13,455 bases of DNA from Bryobacterales bacterium (GTDB lineage: Bacteria; Acidobacteriota; Terriglobia; Bryobacterales; Bryobacteraceae). The notes under the pieces were generated by a model. The model saw only the letters and a list, made by a program, of their open reading frames with translations. It searched no databases and was not told the origin of the DNA. The translations under genes were made by a program, and so were the position numbers. The DNA lies in NCBI GenBank assembly GCA_003517725.1, contig DOZZ01000091.1, positions 1 through 13,455 on the forward strand, given 5' to 3'. Shown piece by piece: positions 6,360-13,455 of this stretch; positions within the stretch are counted from its first letter, which is position 1, and the number at the start of each line of letters is the position of its first letter.

Positions 6360-7268
6360 CTAAAAAGTCCCCACTGACGCGCGCATATCTTCGAGCGCGC
6401 CGCGCACTTTCAGCCGCACGTACTGGTTATCTTCCTTGCGCATCACGCTTTGCAGCACGCCTACCAGCGATTGATCGCGGTGCGCGGTCAACAGGTCGAT
6501 AGCCTGGATCCGCACACCCGGATTGGCATCGTTTTCGAGCACACGCGCCAGTGTTTGCCGGACTTGCGGATCGCCTCCGAAAGTCTTCAAGCCTTCGATG
6601 GCCTTCAACCGCACGCCGGGGTTCGGATCGTTTTGCAGGCGATCCACCAGTGCGTTGCGCACATCGGCCAGCGCTGCGTGGTCCTTCAACATGTCGACAG
6701 ATTCCACGCGCACGCCGGCATTGCTCTCGTCGTGCAGGGCCTCGATCAGAAGCTTGCGCACCTCGGGATCGTCAATGCTGCCCGAAACAGTCTGACGCCG
6801 CGTATGGTCTACCGCGATCTGCACGCGGCCCGAGGCATCGGCCTGCACGGAGCGCACATTCAGCAGCCCGGCCTGCACTGGACTGCCACTCCCGAACTGG
6901 GGCGCCAGCCGCGCGCCGAAGAACCCGATGGCCACCAGCGCCAAGGCACCCACTGGCACGCGGAAGCCCACGCTGTGCGATAAGAGTGAGCGCAGTTCGC
7001 GCGTGAACCAGTTGGAGGGCTCCGGCGGCACAACGTCGCGGCTGGACTCTACGGCGCGGGCCAGCTCATGCCGGCACTCGGCCAGCAGTTGGGGGGGCTC
7101 GGGCACGGCCGCCGCGTCGCACGCCTGCAGCATGTGGCGGTAACGCTGCAATTCCGCCGCGCACTCGGGGCATTCCGAGCAATGCTGCTCCAGCCGCTCT
7201 TCGCTCTCGGCCGAAAGCTCGCCGTAGAGATACAGCGCCAGGTCCGGAATAATGGCCGCGCAGCTCAT
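6360..7268 (-). CDS. Membrane anti-sigma factor with zinc-binding ZAS motif and outer HEAT repeats
   Basis: The 302-residue protein starts with a cytosolic zf-HC2 anti-sigma domain carrying the ZAS motif H29-x3-C33-x2-C36 (sequence QHCSECPEC), with Cys3 as a possible further ligand. A single transmembrane helix follows at about 103-121 (VPVGALALVAIGFFGARLA). The outer part (about 165-300) contains at least four HEAT-like repeats with a period near 33 residues, recognisable from AGVRVESVDML, PGVRLKAIEGL, PGVRIQAIDLL and QYVRLKVRGAL. ZAS proteins hold their cognate ECF sigma factor inactive. The HEAT region is an unusual sensor domain that may bind a protein or peptide. The ATG overlaps the sigma stop (ATGA), the usual coupling for a sigma/anti-sigma pair. 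Confidence 0.93.
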   Translation of the reverse strand: MSCAAIIPDLALYLYGELSAESEERLEQHCSECPECAAELQRYRHMLQACDAAAVPEPPQLLAECRHELARAVESSRDVVPPEPSNWFTRELRSLLSHSVGFRVPVGALALVAIGFFGARLAPQFGSGSPVQAGLLNVRSVQADASGRVQIAVDHTRRQTVSGSIDDPEVRKLLIEALHDESNAGVRVESVDMLKDHAALADVRNALVDRLQNDPNPGVRLKAIEGLKTFGGDPQVRQTLARVLENDANPGVRIQAIDLLTAHRDQSLVGVLQSVMRKEDNQYVRLKVRGALEDMRASVGTF

Positions 7269-7876
7269 ACAAATTCCCCCAGCACCACGCGCATTTTCTG
7301 GGTGGCGCGGAACAGGCAGTTCTTGGCCGCCTCTTCGCTGGTCCCCAGCACTTCGCCGATATTCTTGAGCCGCAGCCCCTGGTAATGACGCAACTCAAAC
7401 ACCATGCGCTCGCGGGGCGTCAGGTCATCCAGCGCCACGCGGATGCGCGCCGTTAACTGGTTGTTGAGGGTGTGGCGCTCGGGGTCGGTATAGGGCGCGT
7501 GGGTTCGCACGCTGTCCATCCGGTCGAGCGGTCCCTCGGCGGTTTCGACGATCGAATTTTCTTCGCGTCTCACTTTGCGTTTCCTCAAATGGTCCAAACA
7601 GATATTCGTCACGATGCGGTACAGCCAGGTATGAAAGCTGCAGTCGAAGCGGAACAGGTGCAGATTCTTAAACACGCGCAACAGCGCCTCCTGGTACACG
7701 TCTCGAGCATCTTCGGGCGAGCGCAAGAGGTTCATCGCCAGCCTCAGCACACTCTGGTCGTACGCCCGCACCAGCCGTTCGAACGCGTCCTCATCCCCCT
7801 GCTGGGCGGCGCGTATCAGTCCGGCTTCGTCGAGCGGAGCAGCGGTTTTGACGCTGGTGGCTCCGGCAGGTGGCAT
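7265..7876 (-). CDS. ECF RNA polymerase sigma factor (RpoE-like)
   Basis: This is a 203-residue sigma-70-family ECF factor. Region 2 (about 30-100) shows [20 protein letters not shown] and [20 protein letters not shown]. After a linker of about 40 residues, region 4 (about 140-195) shows [20 protein letters not shown] and the [24 protein letters not shown]. Regions 1 and 3 are absent, as expected for ECF sigmas. The ATG at 7876 is preceded by a good Shine-Dalgarno (GGTGA, about 5 nt spacing). The overlap with the zf-HC2 anti-sigma gene and the following exported genes suggest an envelope-stress regulon under autoregulation. The first 15-18 residues are poorly conserved, but no better internal start is available. 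Confidence 0.95.
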   Translation of the reverse strand: MPPAGATSVKTAAPLDEAGLIRAAQQGDEDAFERLVRAYDQSVLRLAMNLLRSPEDARDVYQEALLRVFKNLHLFRFDCSFHTWLYRIVTNICLDHLRKRKVRREENSIVETAEGPLDRMDSVRTHAPYTDPERHTLNNQLTARIRVALDDLTPRERMVFELRHYQGLRLKNIGEVLGTSEEAAKNCLFRATQKMRVVLGEFV

Positions 7877-7889
7877 GCGGTCACCAGGA

Positions 7890-7916
7890 TAGACGAGGGC
7901 GGCGCGAAAAGGTCAC
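7890..7916 (-). promoter_or_regulatory. Possible ECF-type promoter for the sigma operon
   Basis: On the minus strand GTGACCTTTT (-35-like, from 7916) resembles the GGAACyTTTT pattern of many ECF promoters. CGTCTA (7895..7890) resembles the CGTC-type -10, and the spacer of 15 nt fits. A start near 7883 leaves a leader of only a few nucleotides before the ATG at 7876, which would split the Shine-Dalgarno. This weakens the call or implies a near-leaderless transcript. Confidence 0.25.
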
Positions 7917-7926
7917 GCGCCCAGCA

Positions 7927-8516
7927 CGTGATGAGCTTGGCTTCGGTCATCTCTTCCATGGCGTAGCGCGGCTCCTCGCGCCCCAGGCCGCTCTGCTTGA
8001 CGCCGCCATAGGGCATCTGGTCCACGCGGAACTGCGGTGTCTGGTTGATGTGGATGCCGCCGACCGCGGCCTGTCGCGCGACGCGAAAAGCGGTTTCGAG
8101 GTCGCGCGTGTAGAAGCCGGCCTGCAAGCCGTAATGGGAATCGTTCAGCATGCCCACCGCGTCTTCAAACACGCTGTTGCCCGCCGCCAACGCCGGAGCG
8201 ATTCTATGCAGCGCCAGATTGAGCGGAAAGTTGAAGGGCGTGATAGCCGCCACCACGCCCACTGGCTCGCGCAGCATCAACCCGCGCCGGCCGAAGCCGC
8301 CGGGAGCCGCGTCAATGGGCACCTCTTCGCCATGCAGCGGCTGGCCTCTTCCGAAGCGAACAGCAGCGTCATGGCCGCGCGCGGCGCAAGATTTCGGCAC
8401 GCTCAGCGACGCCCGCGCCACCGTCGATCCATCAAACGGCGCACAGGGGCCGTCTGCGTGCTCATAAAAGGCGTGCCGTCGATCCACAGCGGAGAGTCGT
8501 GCAGCCGGGATTTCAT
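7927..8516 (-). pseudogene. Decayed aldehyde dehydrogenase gene with frameshifts and a large internal deletion
   Basis: Several aldehyde dehydrogenase (ALDH) pieces follow in the right order but in different frames. [17 protein letters not shown] starts at 8516. [13 protein letters not shown] is in a second frame, and [10 protein letters not shown] (from 8407) in a third. The second frame then resumes with [14 protein letters not shown] and [16 protein letters not shown]. At about 8176 the text jumps from APALAAGN (roughly residue 165 of a normal ALDH) directly to [18 protein letters not shown] (roughly residue 390). About 220 residues, including the catalytic Cys and Glu segments, are missing. 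The C-terminal [19 protein letters not shown] is well preserved. An open frame of 223 codons (7816..8487) spans most of it and could be mistaken for a gene, but its N-terminus is out of frame and its tail runs into the sigma gene. It cannot encode a working dehydrogenase. Confidence 0.88.
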
Positions 8517-8540
8517 TGAATAATTTTAACGAAAGCTGTA

Positions 8541-8554
8541 CAGTCGGACGACTG
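8541..8554. promoter_or_regulatory. Perfect 6-2-6 inverted repeat upstream of the histidine kinase gene
   Basis: CAGTCG-GA-CGACTG is a perfect inverted repeat 25 nt before the kinase ATG. It overlaps the 8-bp palindrome CTGTACAG (8536-8543) and is flanked by AGCTG direct repeats (8534-8538 and 8555-8559). The symmetry and position suit a regulator binding site. The arms are too short and the loop too small for a terminator. Confidence 0.35.
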
Positions 8555-8578
8555 AGCTGCTGACCGCCATGGGCGCAT

Positions 8579-10336
8579 ATGAATTCAGCTTGCCTTCGCC
8601 ACTTCTTCGAGCATTCCGCCGACCTGCTGGCAACCCTGTCATCCGATCTGAAGCTGCGGCAAACTAACGCCGCGTGGCAAACGGTGCTGGGATGGGATGG
8701 TGAGCAGTTGTCGGGCCGGCCGCTCGAGTCGCTGTTGCGCGGCGCGGATGGCGCGGCATTGCAGCAAGCTCTCGAAACTCACGAAGCGCTTGAGGTTTCG
8801 ATCGCGCATCGGGGTGGCTCATACCGCAATTTTTCGCTCTCTCTGGCGAAGGTTGACGGCGAGTTGTGTTGTGCCGCGCGGGCCAGTCCCGGCGAAGCCT
8901 ACCTGGCAAATCAGATTCTGGCCGGGTCGATTCCCCATCTGGTGTGGCTGGCGGCCCGCGATGGCGTGCCCCAATATGTGGACCAGCACTGGCGCGACTT
9001 CACCGGCTGGGAACCGCAACAGCCGGAGACCAAGCAGTGGCTCACGGCGGTGCATCCCGACGACCGCGCGGAGGCCGGCAACTTATGGACGCGCGCCACG
9101 GGCGAGGGCGGGCCGTTTCAGGCCCAATGCCGGCTGCGCTCGAAGTCAGGAGATTACCGCTGGTTTCTGGCCAGTGCCCTGCCCTTGCGCTCACCGCACG
9201 GCGATGTCCACCACTGGCTGGGCACGTGTACCGACATCCACGAACTGCGGCAGGCGCAAGACGCTCGCGAGGCGCAATCGCGGGGCCTGGCAACCATACT
9301 TGAAAGCATCACCGACAGCTTTTTCGCGGTGGATCGCGGCTGGTGCTTCACCTATTTGAATAACCAGGCCGAGCGCATGCTGCAGGTCCGCCGCGAAGAC
9401 GTACTTGGGCGCAGTATCTGGAACGTATTTGGGAGCGGGGATGGACCGTTTAAGCAATATTTTCGGGACGCGATGGAGCGCAGCATCCTCACCGAATTTG
9501 AGGAATTCTACGAGCCGCTGCAGTTGTGGATCGAGGTCCGCGCGTATCCCACGCCGGACGGGCTCGCCGTGTATTTCCGGGACACGACGGAGAAACGGCG
9601 CCTGGCGGAGCAGTTGCGGGAATCGACCAAGCTGGAGATCACGGGCATCCTGGCCGGCGGCGTGGCGCATGATTTTAATAACCTGCTGACCGGCATCATC
9701 GGGAACGCCAGCCTGGCGCAAAGCATGCTGCGCGATGGCGAGCCGATCGACCATATGCTGGCCGCCATCGTGCACTCGGGTGAACGCGCGGCGGCGCTCA
9801 CGCGCCAGCTGCTCGAATACTCCGGACGAGGACATTTCGTAATCGGGAAAGTGGATGTCTCGGCGCTGGTCGCGCAGGTGCAGCCGCTGATCCAAACCGC
9901 CGCGGGTAAAATTAAAATCCGGCTCGTGCTCGGCTCTCACCTGCCCTTGGTGGAGGCTGACGACGCGCAGCTCCGGCAGGTGCTGTTCAACCTGATCATC
10001 AACGCGAGTGAGGCCATCGGCGACACGCCGGGCGGCGTTATCGAGATCCACACCTTCGCGCTTGAAGTGGACGCGGCCTGGCTGCGCGATCATGTGGTGC
10101 ACGGGACGTTGAACCCCGGCCGGCACGTATGCCTCCAGGTTTCCGACAGCGGCTGCGGCATCGACCCGGCCATTTTGGGCCGCATCTTCGACCCGTTCTT
10201 TACTACTAAATTCACGGGCAGAGGGCTGGGCTTGGCAGCCGCGGCGGGGATCATCCGCTCGCATCGCGGCGCGATGCTGGTGGAGAGTACCCCGCGCCAG
10301 GGGACCACATTTCAGATTTTCTTTGCGGCGCTTTGA
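8579..10336 (+). CDS. Soluble multi-PAS sensor histidine kinase
   Basis: The 585-residue kinase has three PAS-type domains at about 8-105, 112-225 and 235-342. The second carries the PAS_3/PAC pattern (VHPDDRAEA ... [13 protein letters not shown] ... GTCTDIHE). The kinase core follows: H-box [20 protein letters not shown] with phosphoacceptor His364, N-box [12 protein letters not shown] (Asn475), G1 box DSGCGIDP, F-box IFDPFFTTK and G2 box GRGLGLA. This is the HDFNNLL subgroup, which often feeds a receiver domain, but no receiver is fused at the C-terminus and no response regulator is adjacent. No signal peptide or transmembrane segment is visible, so it senses in the cytoplasm. The ATG at 8579 is the only start in this frame after an upstream stop at 8561-8563; its Shine-Dalgarno is weak. 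The gene converges on the acyltransferase gene, with a 12-nt gap and no evident terminator hairpin. Confidence 0.93.
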   Translation: MNSACLRHFFEHSADLLATLSSDLKLRQTNAAWQTVLGWDGEQLSGRPLESLLRGADGAALQQALETHEALEVSIAHRGGSYRNFSLSLAKVDGELCCAARASPGEAYLANQILAGSIPHLVWLAARDGVPQYVDQHWRDFTGWEPQQPETKQWLTAVHPDDRAEAGNLWTRATGEGGPFQAQCRLRSKSGDYRWFLASALPLRSPHGDVHHWLGTCTDIHELRQAQDAREAQSRGLATILESITDSFFAVDRGWCFTYLNNQAERMLQVRREDVLGRSIWNVFGSGDGPFKQYFRDAMERSILTEFEEFYEPLQLWIEVRAYPTPDGLAVYFRDTTEKRRLAEQLRESTKLEITGILAGGVAHDFNNLLTGIIGNASLAQSMLRDGEPIDHMLAAIVHSGERAAALTRQLLEYSGRGHFVIGKVDVSALVAQVQPLIQTAAGKIKIRLVLGSHLPLVEADDAQLRQVLFNLIINASEAIGDTPGGVIEIHTFALEVDAAWLRDHVVHGTLNPGRHVCLQVSDSGCGIDPAILGRIFDPFFTTKFTGRGLGLAAAAGIIRSHRGAMLVESTPRQGTTFQIFFAAL

Positions 10337-10348
10337 AGTGGAGCAGCA

Positions 10349-11284
10349 CTAAGCGATCTCCCAAAGCTTGTAATTGACGCGATCGCGCGCACCCCATAGA
10401 TATTTATAGCGTTCGGTCTGCCGCAGAAAGTCGACCTCTTCCAAGCCTTCGGCGACGGCGTTGTCAATGACCCAGCCGAGCAGCACGGCCCCGGGGCTCA
10501 GCCGGGGGGTCGAGGGATCATAGCCGCTCAGATAGCAATAGAGCGCCGCGCCGGTGGTGAAGCAGTACGTCGCGGCCGCCGCTACACCGCCGATCCAAAG
10601 CAGAGACAAGCGGAGATGGCCGGTGCCGAGAAAGCCGGCCGCAACCTCGCGATGGAAGCACTCAAGCGAAGGGTCGAGACTGCCCCAACGCGCGTGATGC
10701 AGCCGGACGAATTCATCAAAGTGCTGAGCGAAGCTGGCTTGGTCCACGTTGGTAAAGCGCAGGTCGAAACCCTTCGAGAGCTTGTTGCGCGCGCGCCGGA
10801 CATCGGTGCGATGCTTTGGGTCGAGCGTTTCGGGATAGCTTTTCAGGTCGAGCACGGGGCAGATCGAACAGGCTTCGGGCCGCCCGCGATCCAACAGTCC
10901 GGCGCCGCATCGAAGCTCCTGCAGATCCAGCACGTCCCAACGATGCCGCTCATTGCCTAGAAAGTGGCAGACGGCCGCGGCGCATTCCGCTTCCCGGCCC
11001 GGCGCGAACAACAGGTCGCCATAGTCACTGATTCCGGCTCCCAAAAACGACACGGTGCGCTGCTCGAGGCCCCAGTGGAAGAGTGGCGCGAACCCGATCA
11101 GTTGCTGGCCATCGCGCAGGGCCAAGCCCCAGATTTCGCCTCCCCCGAACAGGCGCCTGGTCCAGGGCAGCAGCCATTGCGGGGACTGAAAAGGCGTGGC
11201 GCGCGGGCATTGCCGCCACAACTCCGACCACGTCGGCTCCCAGCGCTGCAAGCCTTCATAGGTATCGATGACGTCGATCGTCAT
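10349..11284 (-). CDS. CelD/BcsL-like GNAT family acyltransferase
   Basis: The 311-residue protein matches the double-GNAT acetyltransferases of the CelD/BcsL type (Acetyltransf_6). Supporting segments are the N-terminal FQSPQWLLPWTRRLFG, the central PKHRTDVRRARNKLSKGFDL typical of these proteins, EFVRLHHARWGS, then ATYCFTTGAALYCYLSGYD and LSPGAVLLGWVIDNAVAEGLEEVDFLRQTERYKYLWG near the C-terminus. Such enzymes are usually linked to exopolysaccharide or glycolipid production, where they are thought to acylate sugars; the substrate here is unknown. No signal peptide or transmembrane helix is seen. The ATG overlaps the TGA of the glycosyltransferase gene (ATGA), so the two products are probably made together. 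It is the last gene of the four-gene unit. Confidence 0.85.
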   Translation of the reverse strand: MTIDVIDTYEGLQRWEPTWSELWRQCPRATPFQSPQWLLPWTRRLFGGGEIWGLALRDGQQLIGFAPLFHWGLEQRTVSFLGAGISDYGDLLFAPGREAECAAAVCHFLGNERHRWDVLDLQELRCGAGLLDRGRPEACSICPVLDLKSYPETLDPKHRTDVRRARNKLSKGFDLRFTNVDQASFAQHFDEFVRLHHARWGSLDPSLECFHREVAAGFLGTGHLRLSLLWIGGVAAAATYCFTTGAALYCYLSGYDPSTPRLSPGAVLLGWVIDNAVAEGLEEVDFLRQTERYKYLWGARDRVNYKLWEIA

Positions 11285-12309
11285 CGCCCACTCAGCCGTT
11301 CGTAAACATCAAAGTAGCGCTTTATCACGCGATCTTCGCTGAAATCAGCAAGTGCCACGCCGCGGCAGACGGCGGGGTCGAGATAGCAGCACTTTCGAAT
11401 GGCGTCGGCCATCTCGCGGGCATCGCTGACCAGAAATCCGGTCACGCCGTCCCGCACAATCTCGGGGAGCGCGCCGGATCGGAATGCGACCGCGGGCGTT
11501 CCACACATGGCGGCCTCCATGGTGACGAGCGAGCTGGTTTCGGGAGCCAGACTGGGCACCAGCAGACAGCGCGCTGCCGATAACAGCCGGCTCTTGCGCC
11601 GCGGACCGGCCACGCCGATGAACCGCCGCCGGGCATCGCAGCGAGGCCGGATCTGTTCCCGAAAATAACGCTGGTGCTCCTCGTAATTGTGGACCTCCCC
11701 CGCCAGCAGGAACGGGACCTCGGCAAGTTCAGCGGCCTCGAGGGCAATGTGAAAACCTTTCTCCGGACAGATGCGGCCTAAGCCCAGGGCGAAGCCACGT
11801 TTGACCACGTCTGGACGGTACAGTCCTGGCGAGACGCCGTTCGGAATGAACGGCAGAAGGTTGGCCGCTGGCGGGCATGCTTGCTGCTGCGTTTGAGAGA
11901 CGCAATGGATCCACGTGTCGGGCCGGGCGATCGAGAAAACCTTGTGATCGTACCAGTCGGGCGGGAGGTGCAAGGTGGCCAGAACCGGAACGCCAGGAGC
12001 GGGCAGGTAGTGGCAAAAATCGAGTCCATGCAGGTGCACCAGATCGGGCTTCCACTGTTCGATGGCTTGCGCGATCGCGGTTCGGTAGCGTGCCCAGACG
12101 CGCGGCTTCGTAGATGCGTCGATCAGACCTTGCGGGAACGGCGTGGTAAGCAACTCGCCCGCTACCGAGGAGCCTTCCGGCGCGACTACGAACGAGTGGT
12201 GTCCCGCGCGGCAGAGCGCTTGATCGAGCATGACGAGCACGTGTTCCGCGCCGCCCGCCACGCCCGCATGGACCGGAGCCAGAGGGTAGCCCACATTGAG
12301 CACTCTCAT
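11281..12309 (-). CDS. GT4-family glycosyltransferase
   Basis: The 342-residue retaining GT-B glycosyltransferase has an N-terminal acceptor domain with a glycine-rich loop (APVHAGVAGGAEHVL) and a C-terminal nucleotide-sugar domain. The latter starts near FALGLGRICPEKGFHIALEA and carries the hallmark E-x7-E in PETSSLVTMEAAMCGTPAVA, followed by SGALPEIVRDGVTGFLV. The presumed donor is a UDP- or GDP-sugar. The ATG at 12309 gives an ATGA overlap with the deacetylase gene and the typical start MRVLNVGYP. An ATG two codons upstream (12315) is equally open. Pairing with a PIG-L deacetylase recalls BshA/BshB of bacillithiol synthesis, but the N-terminus lacks BshA features. Assignment to a glycolipid or polysaccharide pathway is an inference from the neighbours. 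Confidence 0.9.
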   Translation of the reverse strand: MRVLNVGYPLAPVHAGVAGGAEHVLVMLDQALCRAGHHSFVVAPEGSSVAGELLTTPFPQGLIDASTKPRVWARYRTAIAQAIEQWKPDLVHLHGLDFCHYLPAPGVPVLATLHLPPDWYDHKVFSIARPDTWIHCVSQTQQQACPPAANLLPFIPNGVSPGLYRPDVVKRGFALGLGRICPEKGFHIALEAAELAEVPFLLAGEVHNYEEHQRYFREQIRPRCDARRRFIGVAGPRRKSRLLSAARCLLVPSLAPETSSLVTMEAAMCGTPAVAFRSGALPEIVRDGVTGFLVSDAREMADAIRKCCYLDPAVCRGVALADFSEDRVIKRYFDVYERLSGR

Positions 12310-13046
12310 CGACATGACGCCGCCAGTTCCCTCCAGCGTTCGCCGGTTAGGCCCCAGGGCAGACGCTCATAATGCAGCATTCCGGCGTGGGGCGGGTGCG
12401 CAAAGTTGTACGGCGGCGCGCGCCGAAACTGTTCCGGGACGACCGCAAAATCCTGAAGCACATGCGCCTGCGATCGATAGCAATCCAGCATGCGCTTTTT
12501 TCGCAGCGCGTCCTCCGGGGGAAGCGGACGCACGAACGCAGCTTCACCATTGGGCAGGAACACACCGGTTTCGAGTGCGCCGTCGCGCGCATGATACGAA
12601 GTCATTTCGAACAGCGGCGTGGCATGGCCGGCACAGCGGTGCACGGCAAACGCCGTCGAGTCGTGGTCCGGATGGCCGCCCTCATAAGGTTGCGTGAGAA
12701 TCAGGTCGGGGCCGAGGATCGCAAGCTGTTCGGCCAGACTGGCACAGAGCCGCGGCAACTGAAGCATGGTCTCCTGATCCATGAAACCGAGCTGGATAGC
12801 GCGTTGCGGCGCTATCCCGGCCAGCCGCAGAGCACACTTGAGTTCCCGGCGGCGCGCCCCAGCATACTCCTCACGAGTGGCGAGGCCCGCGCGTAGCGCG
12901 TCAGCGGGGTCTCGCGGTGAGCCGTCGGTGACGTGGAGGATGGTGACGCCGCGCAAATGGCCGAGCAGGGCTCCCGCGCCGATCACCTCGTCATCGGGAT
13001 GCGCTACGACAATGACGACGTGCCTGGCTTGTTCGATTTCGTGCAC
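12306..13046 (-). CDS. PIG-L/LmbE family N-deacetylase
   Basis: The 246-residue zinc-dependent deacetylase of the PIG-L/LmbE superfamily removes acyl groups from N-acetylated amino sugars or related molecules. The first zinc motif is VVAHPDDEVIGAG (His16, Asp18/Asp19) and the second is GGHPDHDSTA (His125/His128). The order and spacing are those of active members. The frame is open back to 13214, but the extra 56 residues lie inside the methyltransferase gene and have no family resemblance. The GTG at 13046 places the first motif about 15 residues from the start, as is usual, and overlaps the methyltransferase end by 43 nt. The next gene begins in an ATGA overlap. The linked glycosyltransferase probably makes or uses the deacetylated sugar. 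Confidence 0.9.
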   Translation of the reverse strand: MHEIEQARHVVIVVAHPDDEVIGAGALLGHLRGVTILHVTDGSPRDPADALRAGLATREEYAGARRRELKCALRLAGIAPQRAIQLGFMDQETMLQLPRLCASLAEQLAILGPDLILTQPYEGGHPDHDSTAFAVHRCAGHATPLFEMTSYHARDGALETGVFLPNGEAAFVRPLPPEDALRKKRMLDCYRSQAHVLQDFAVVPEQFRRAPPYNFAHPPHAGMLHYERLPWGLTGERWRELAASCR

Positions 13047-13455
13047 GCGGCAACGACTACACGTCCCAGGCCATAGTGATGGCTCATCCCAAGATCTTCG
13101 ACGGCGCGGCTCGCGCCGATCGCCGTAAAGCCGGCCGATAGCAGCATCGGTTCCATTTCGTGAAACTCCCAGGGTCTTTGGCGCATAGCCGCATCGGAGC
13201 GCTGCCAGGCCCACTCGAGCAGGCGGAACATCGTGATCTCGGTAACGCCGATTCGAGTTGCCGGGTCGAATCGGCCGCGCAAAATGAACGCGTGATCGGT
13301 CTGCACTTCAGAGAACGTGTGGTTCCAGCGCTCTCCATAAGCCGCACTTGTATTCACATCGAAAACAAATGTCGCGGCGGGTTTCAGCGCGGCATGCACG
13401 TTGCACAGCACGCGACACAGGTCATCGGCCCCGCCAAGTGTCCCGCGCCGCAACA
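13004..13455 (-). CDS. Class I SAM-dependent methyltransferase, N-terminus beyond the window
   Basis: Only the C-terminal ~150 residues are visible; the frame runs off the right edge without a start. The visible part begins near strand 4-5 of a class I methyltransferase. DDLCRVLCNVHAALKPAATF-VFDVNT is the segment after motif II, and a beta-rich region follows (DHAFILRGRFDPATRIGVTEITMF). The C-terminal PWEFHEMEPMLLSAGFTAIG resembles the closing AGF segment of Methyltransf_25-type enzymes. The SAM-binding GxGxG loop would lie outside the window. The substrate is unknown. Its end overlaps the deacetylase start, so it probably modifies the same glycoconjugate or small molecule. Confidence 0.82.
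   Translation of the reverse strand, partial: LRRGTLGGADDLCRVLCNVHAALKPAATFVFDVNTSAAYGERWNHTFSEVQTDHAFILRGRFDPATRIGVTEITMFRLLEWAWQRSDAAMRQRPWEFHEMEPMLLSAGFTAIGASRAVEDLGMSHHYGLGRVVVAACTKSNKPGTSSLS

Noticed and set aside
7816..8487. A short aldehyde dehydrogenase as a functional gene
   Set aside because: It lacks the catalytic Cys/Glu region, its real N-terminus is in other frames, and its tail overlaps the sigma gene by 61 nt.
9191..10264. A 357-codon minus-strand open frame opposite the histidine kinase
   Set aside because: The kinase on the plus strand has all catalytic boxes. The antisense frame has no domain and shadow-like composition.
10337..10348. A bidirectional terminator between the kinase and acyltransferase genes
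   Set aside because: The gap is 12 nt and no stem-loop with a T tract is visible around it.
13047..13214. An N-terminal extension of the PIG-L protein by 56 residues
   Set aside because: It is Arg-rich read-through inside the methyltransferase gene. The GTG at 13046 gives the normal distance to the AHPDDE motif.

Overview
The window is GC-rich bacterial chromosomal DNA in which almost every base is coding. Gene content and style point to a soil Acidobacteriota, probably a Bryobacterales/Solibacter relative. The indicators are an ECF sigma factor linked to an anti-sigma factor with HEAT repeats, DUF4097 and PDZ proteins, Tat-exported AlkP-superfamily proteins and a small RodZ-type HTH protein. 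This assignment is inferred from gene style, not from a marker gene. No rRNA, tRNA, CRISPR array, insertion sequence or phage gene was seen.

Region 1 (1-3941, minus strand) is a tightly packed unit. In order of transcription it holds a Tat-exported AlkP-superfamily protein with eroded metal ligands, pyrD (dihydroorotate dehydrogenase, GTG start in a GTGA overlap), xdhC and a mocA-like nucleotidyltransferase (GTGA overlap). The first codons of another gene, in an ATGA overlap with mocA, run off the window edge. The xdhC/mocA pair indicates maturation of a molybdenum hydroxylase whose structural genes probably follow to the left. A short AT-rich divergent promoter region (3942-4003) separates this unit from a plus-strand gene for a 103-residue RodZ-like HTH protein.

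Region 2 (4323-7876, minus strand) is a four-gene envelope-signalling cassette: ECF sigma factor, membrane anti-sigma factor (zinc-binding ZAS motif, one TM segment, outer HEAT repeats), an exported beta-solenoid DUF4097 protein with an 18-residue period, and an exported protein with two PDZ domains joined by a Met/Pro-rich linker. The genes overlap or lie 2-31 nt apart, so they are probably one autoregulated operon. Upstream is a decayed aldehyde dehydrogenase gene (7927-8516) with at least three frame changes and a large internal deletion that removed the catalytic core.

Region 3 (8579-10336, plus strand) is a soluble three-PAS histidine kinase without a neighbouring response regulator. It is preceded by a perfect 6-2-6 inverted repeat.

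Region 4 (10349-13455, minus strand) is a glycoconjugate-type unit: a SAM methyltransferase (cut by the window edge), a PIG-L/LmbE deacetylase, a GT4 glycosyltransferase and a CelD/BcsL-like acyltransferase, each overlapping the next. Together they could build and decorate an amino-sugar-containing glycolipid, exopolysaccharide or small glycoside. The product cannot be named from the sequence.
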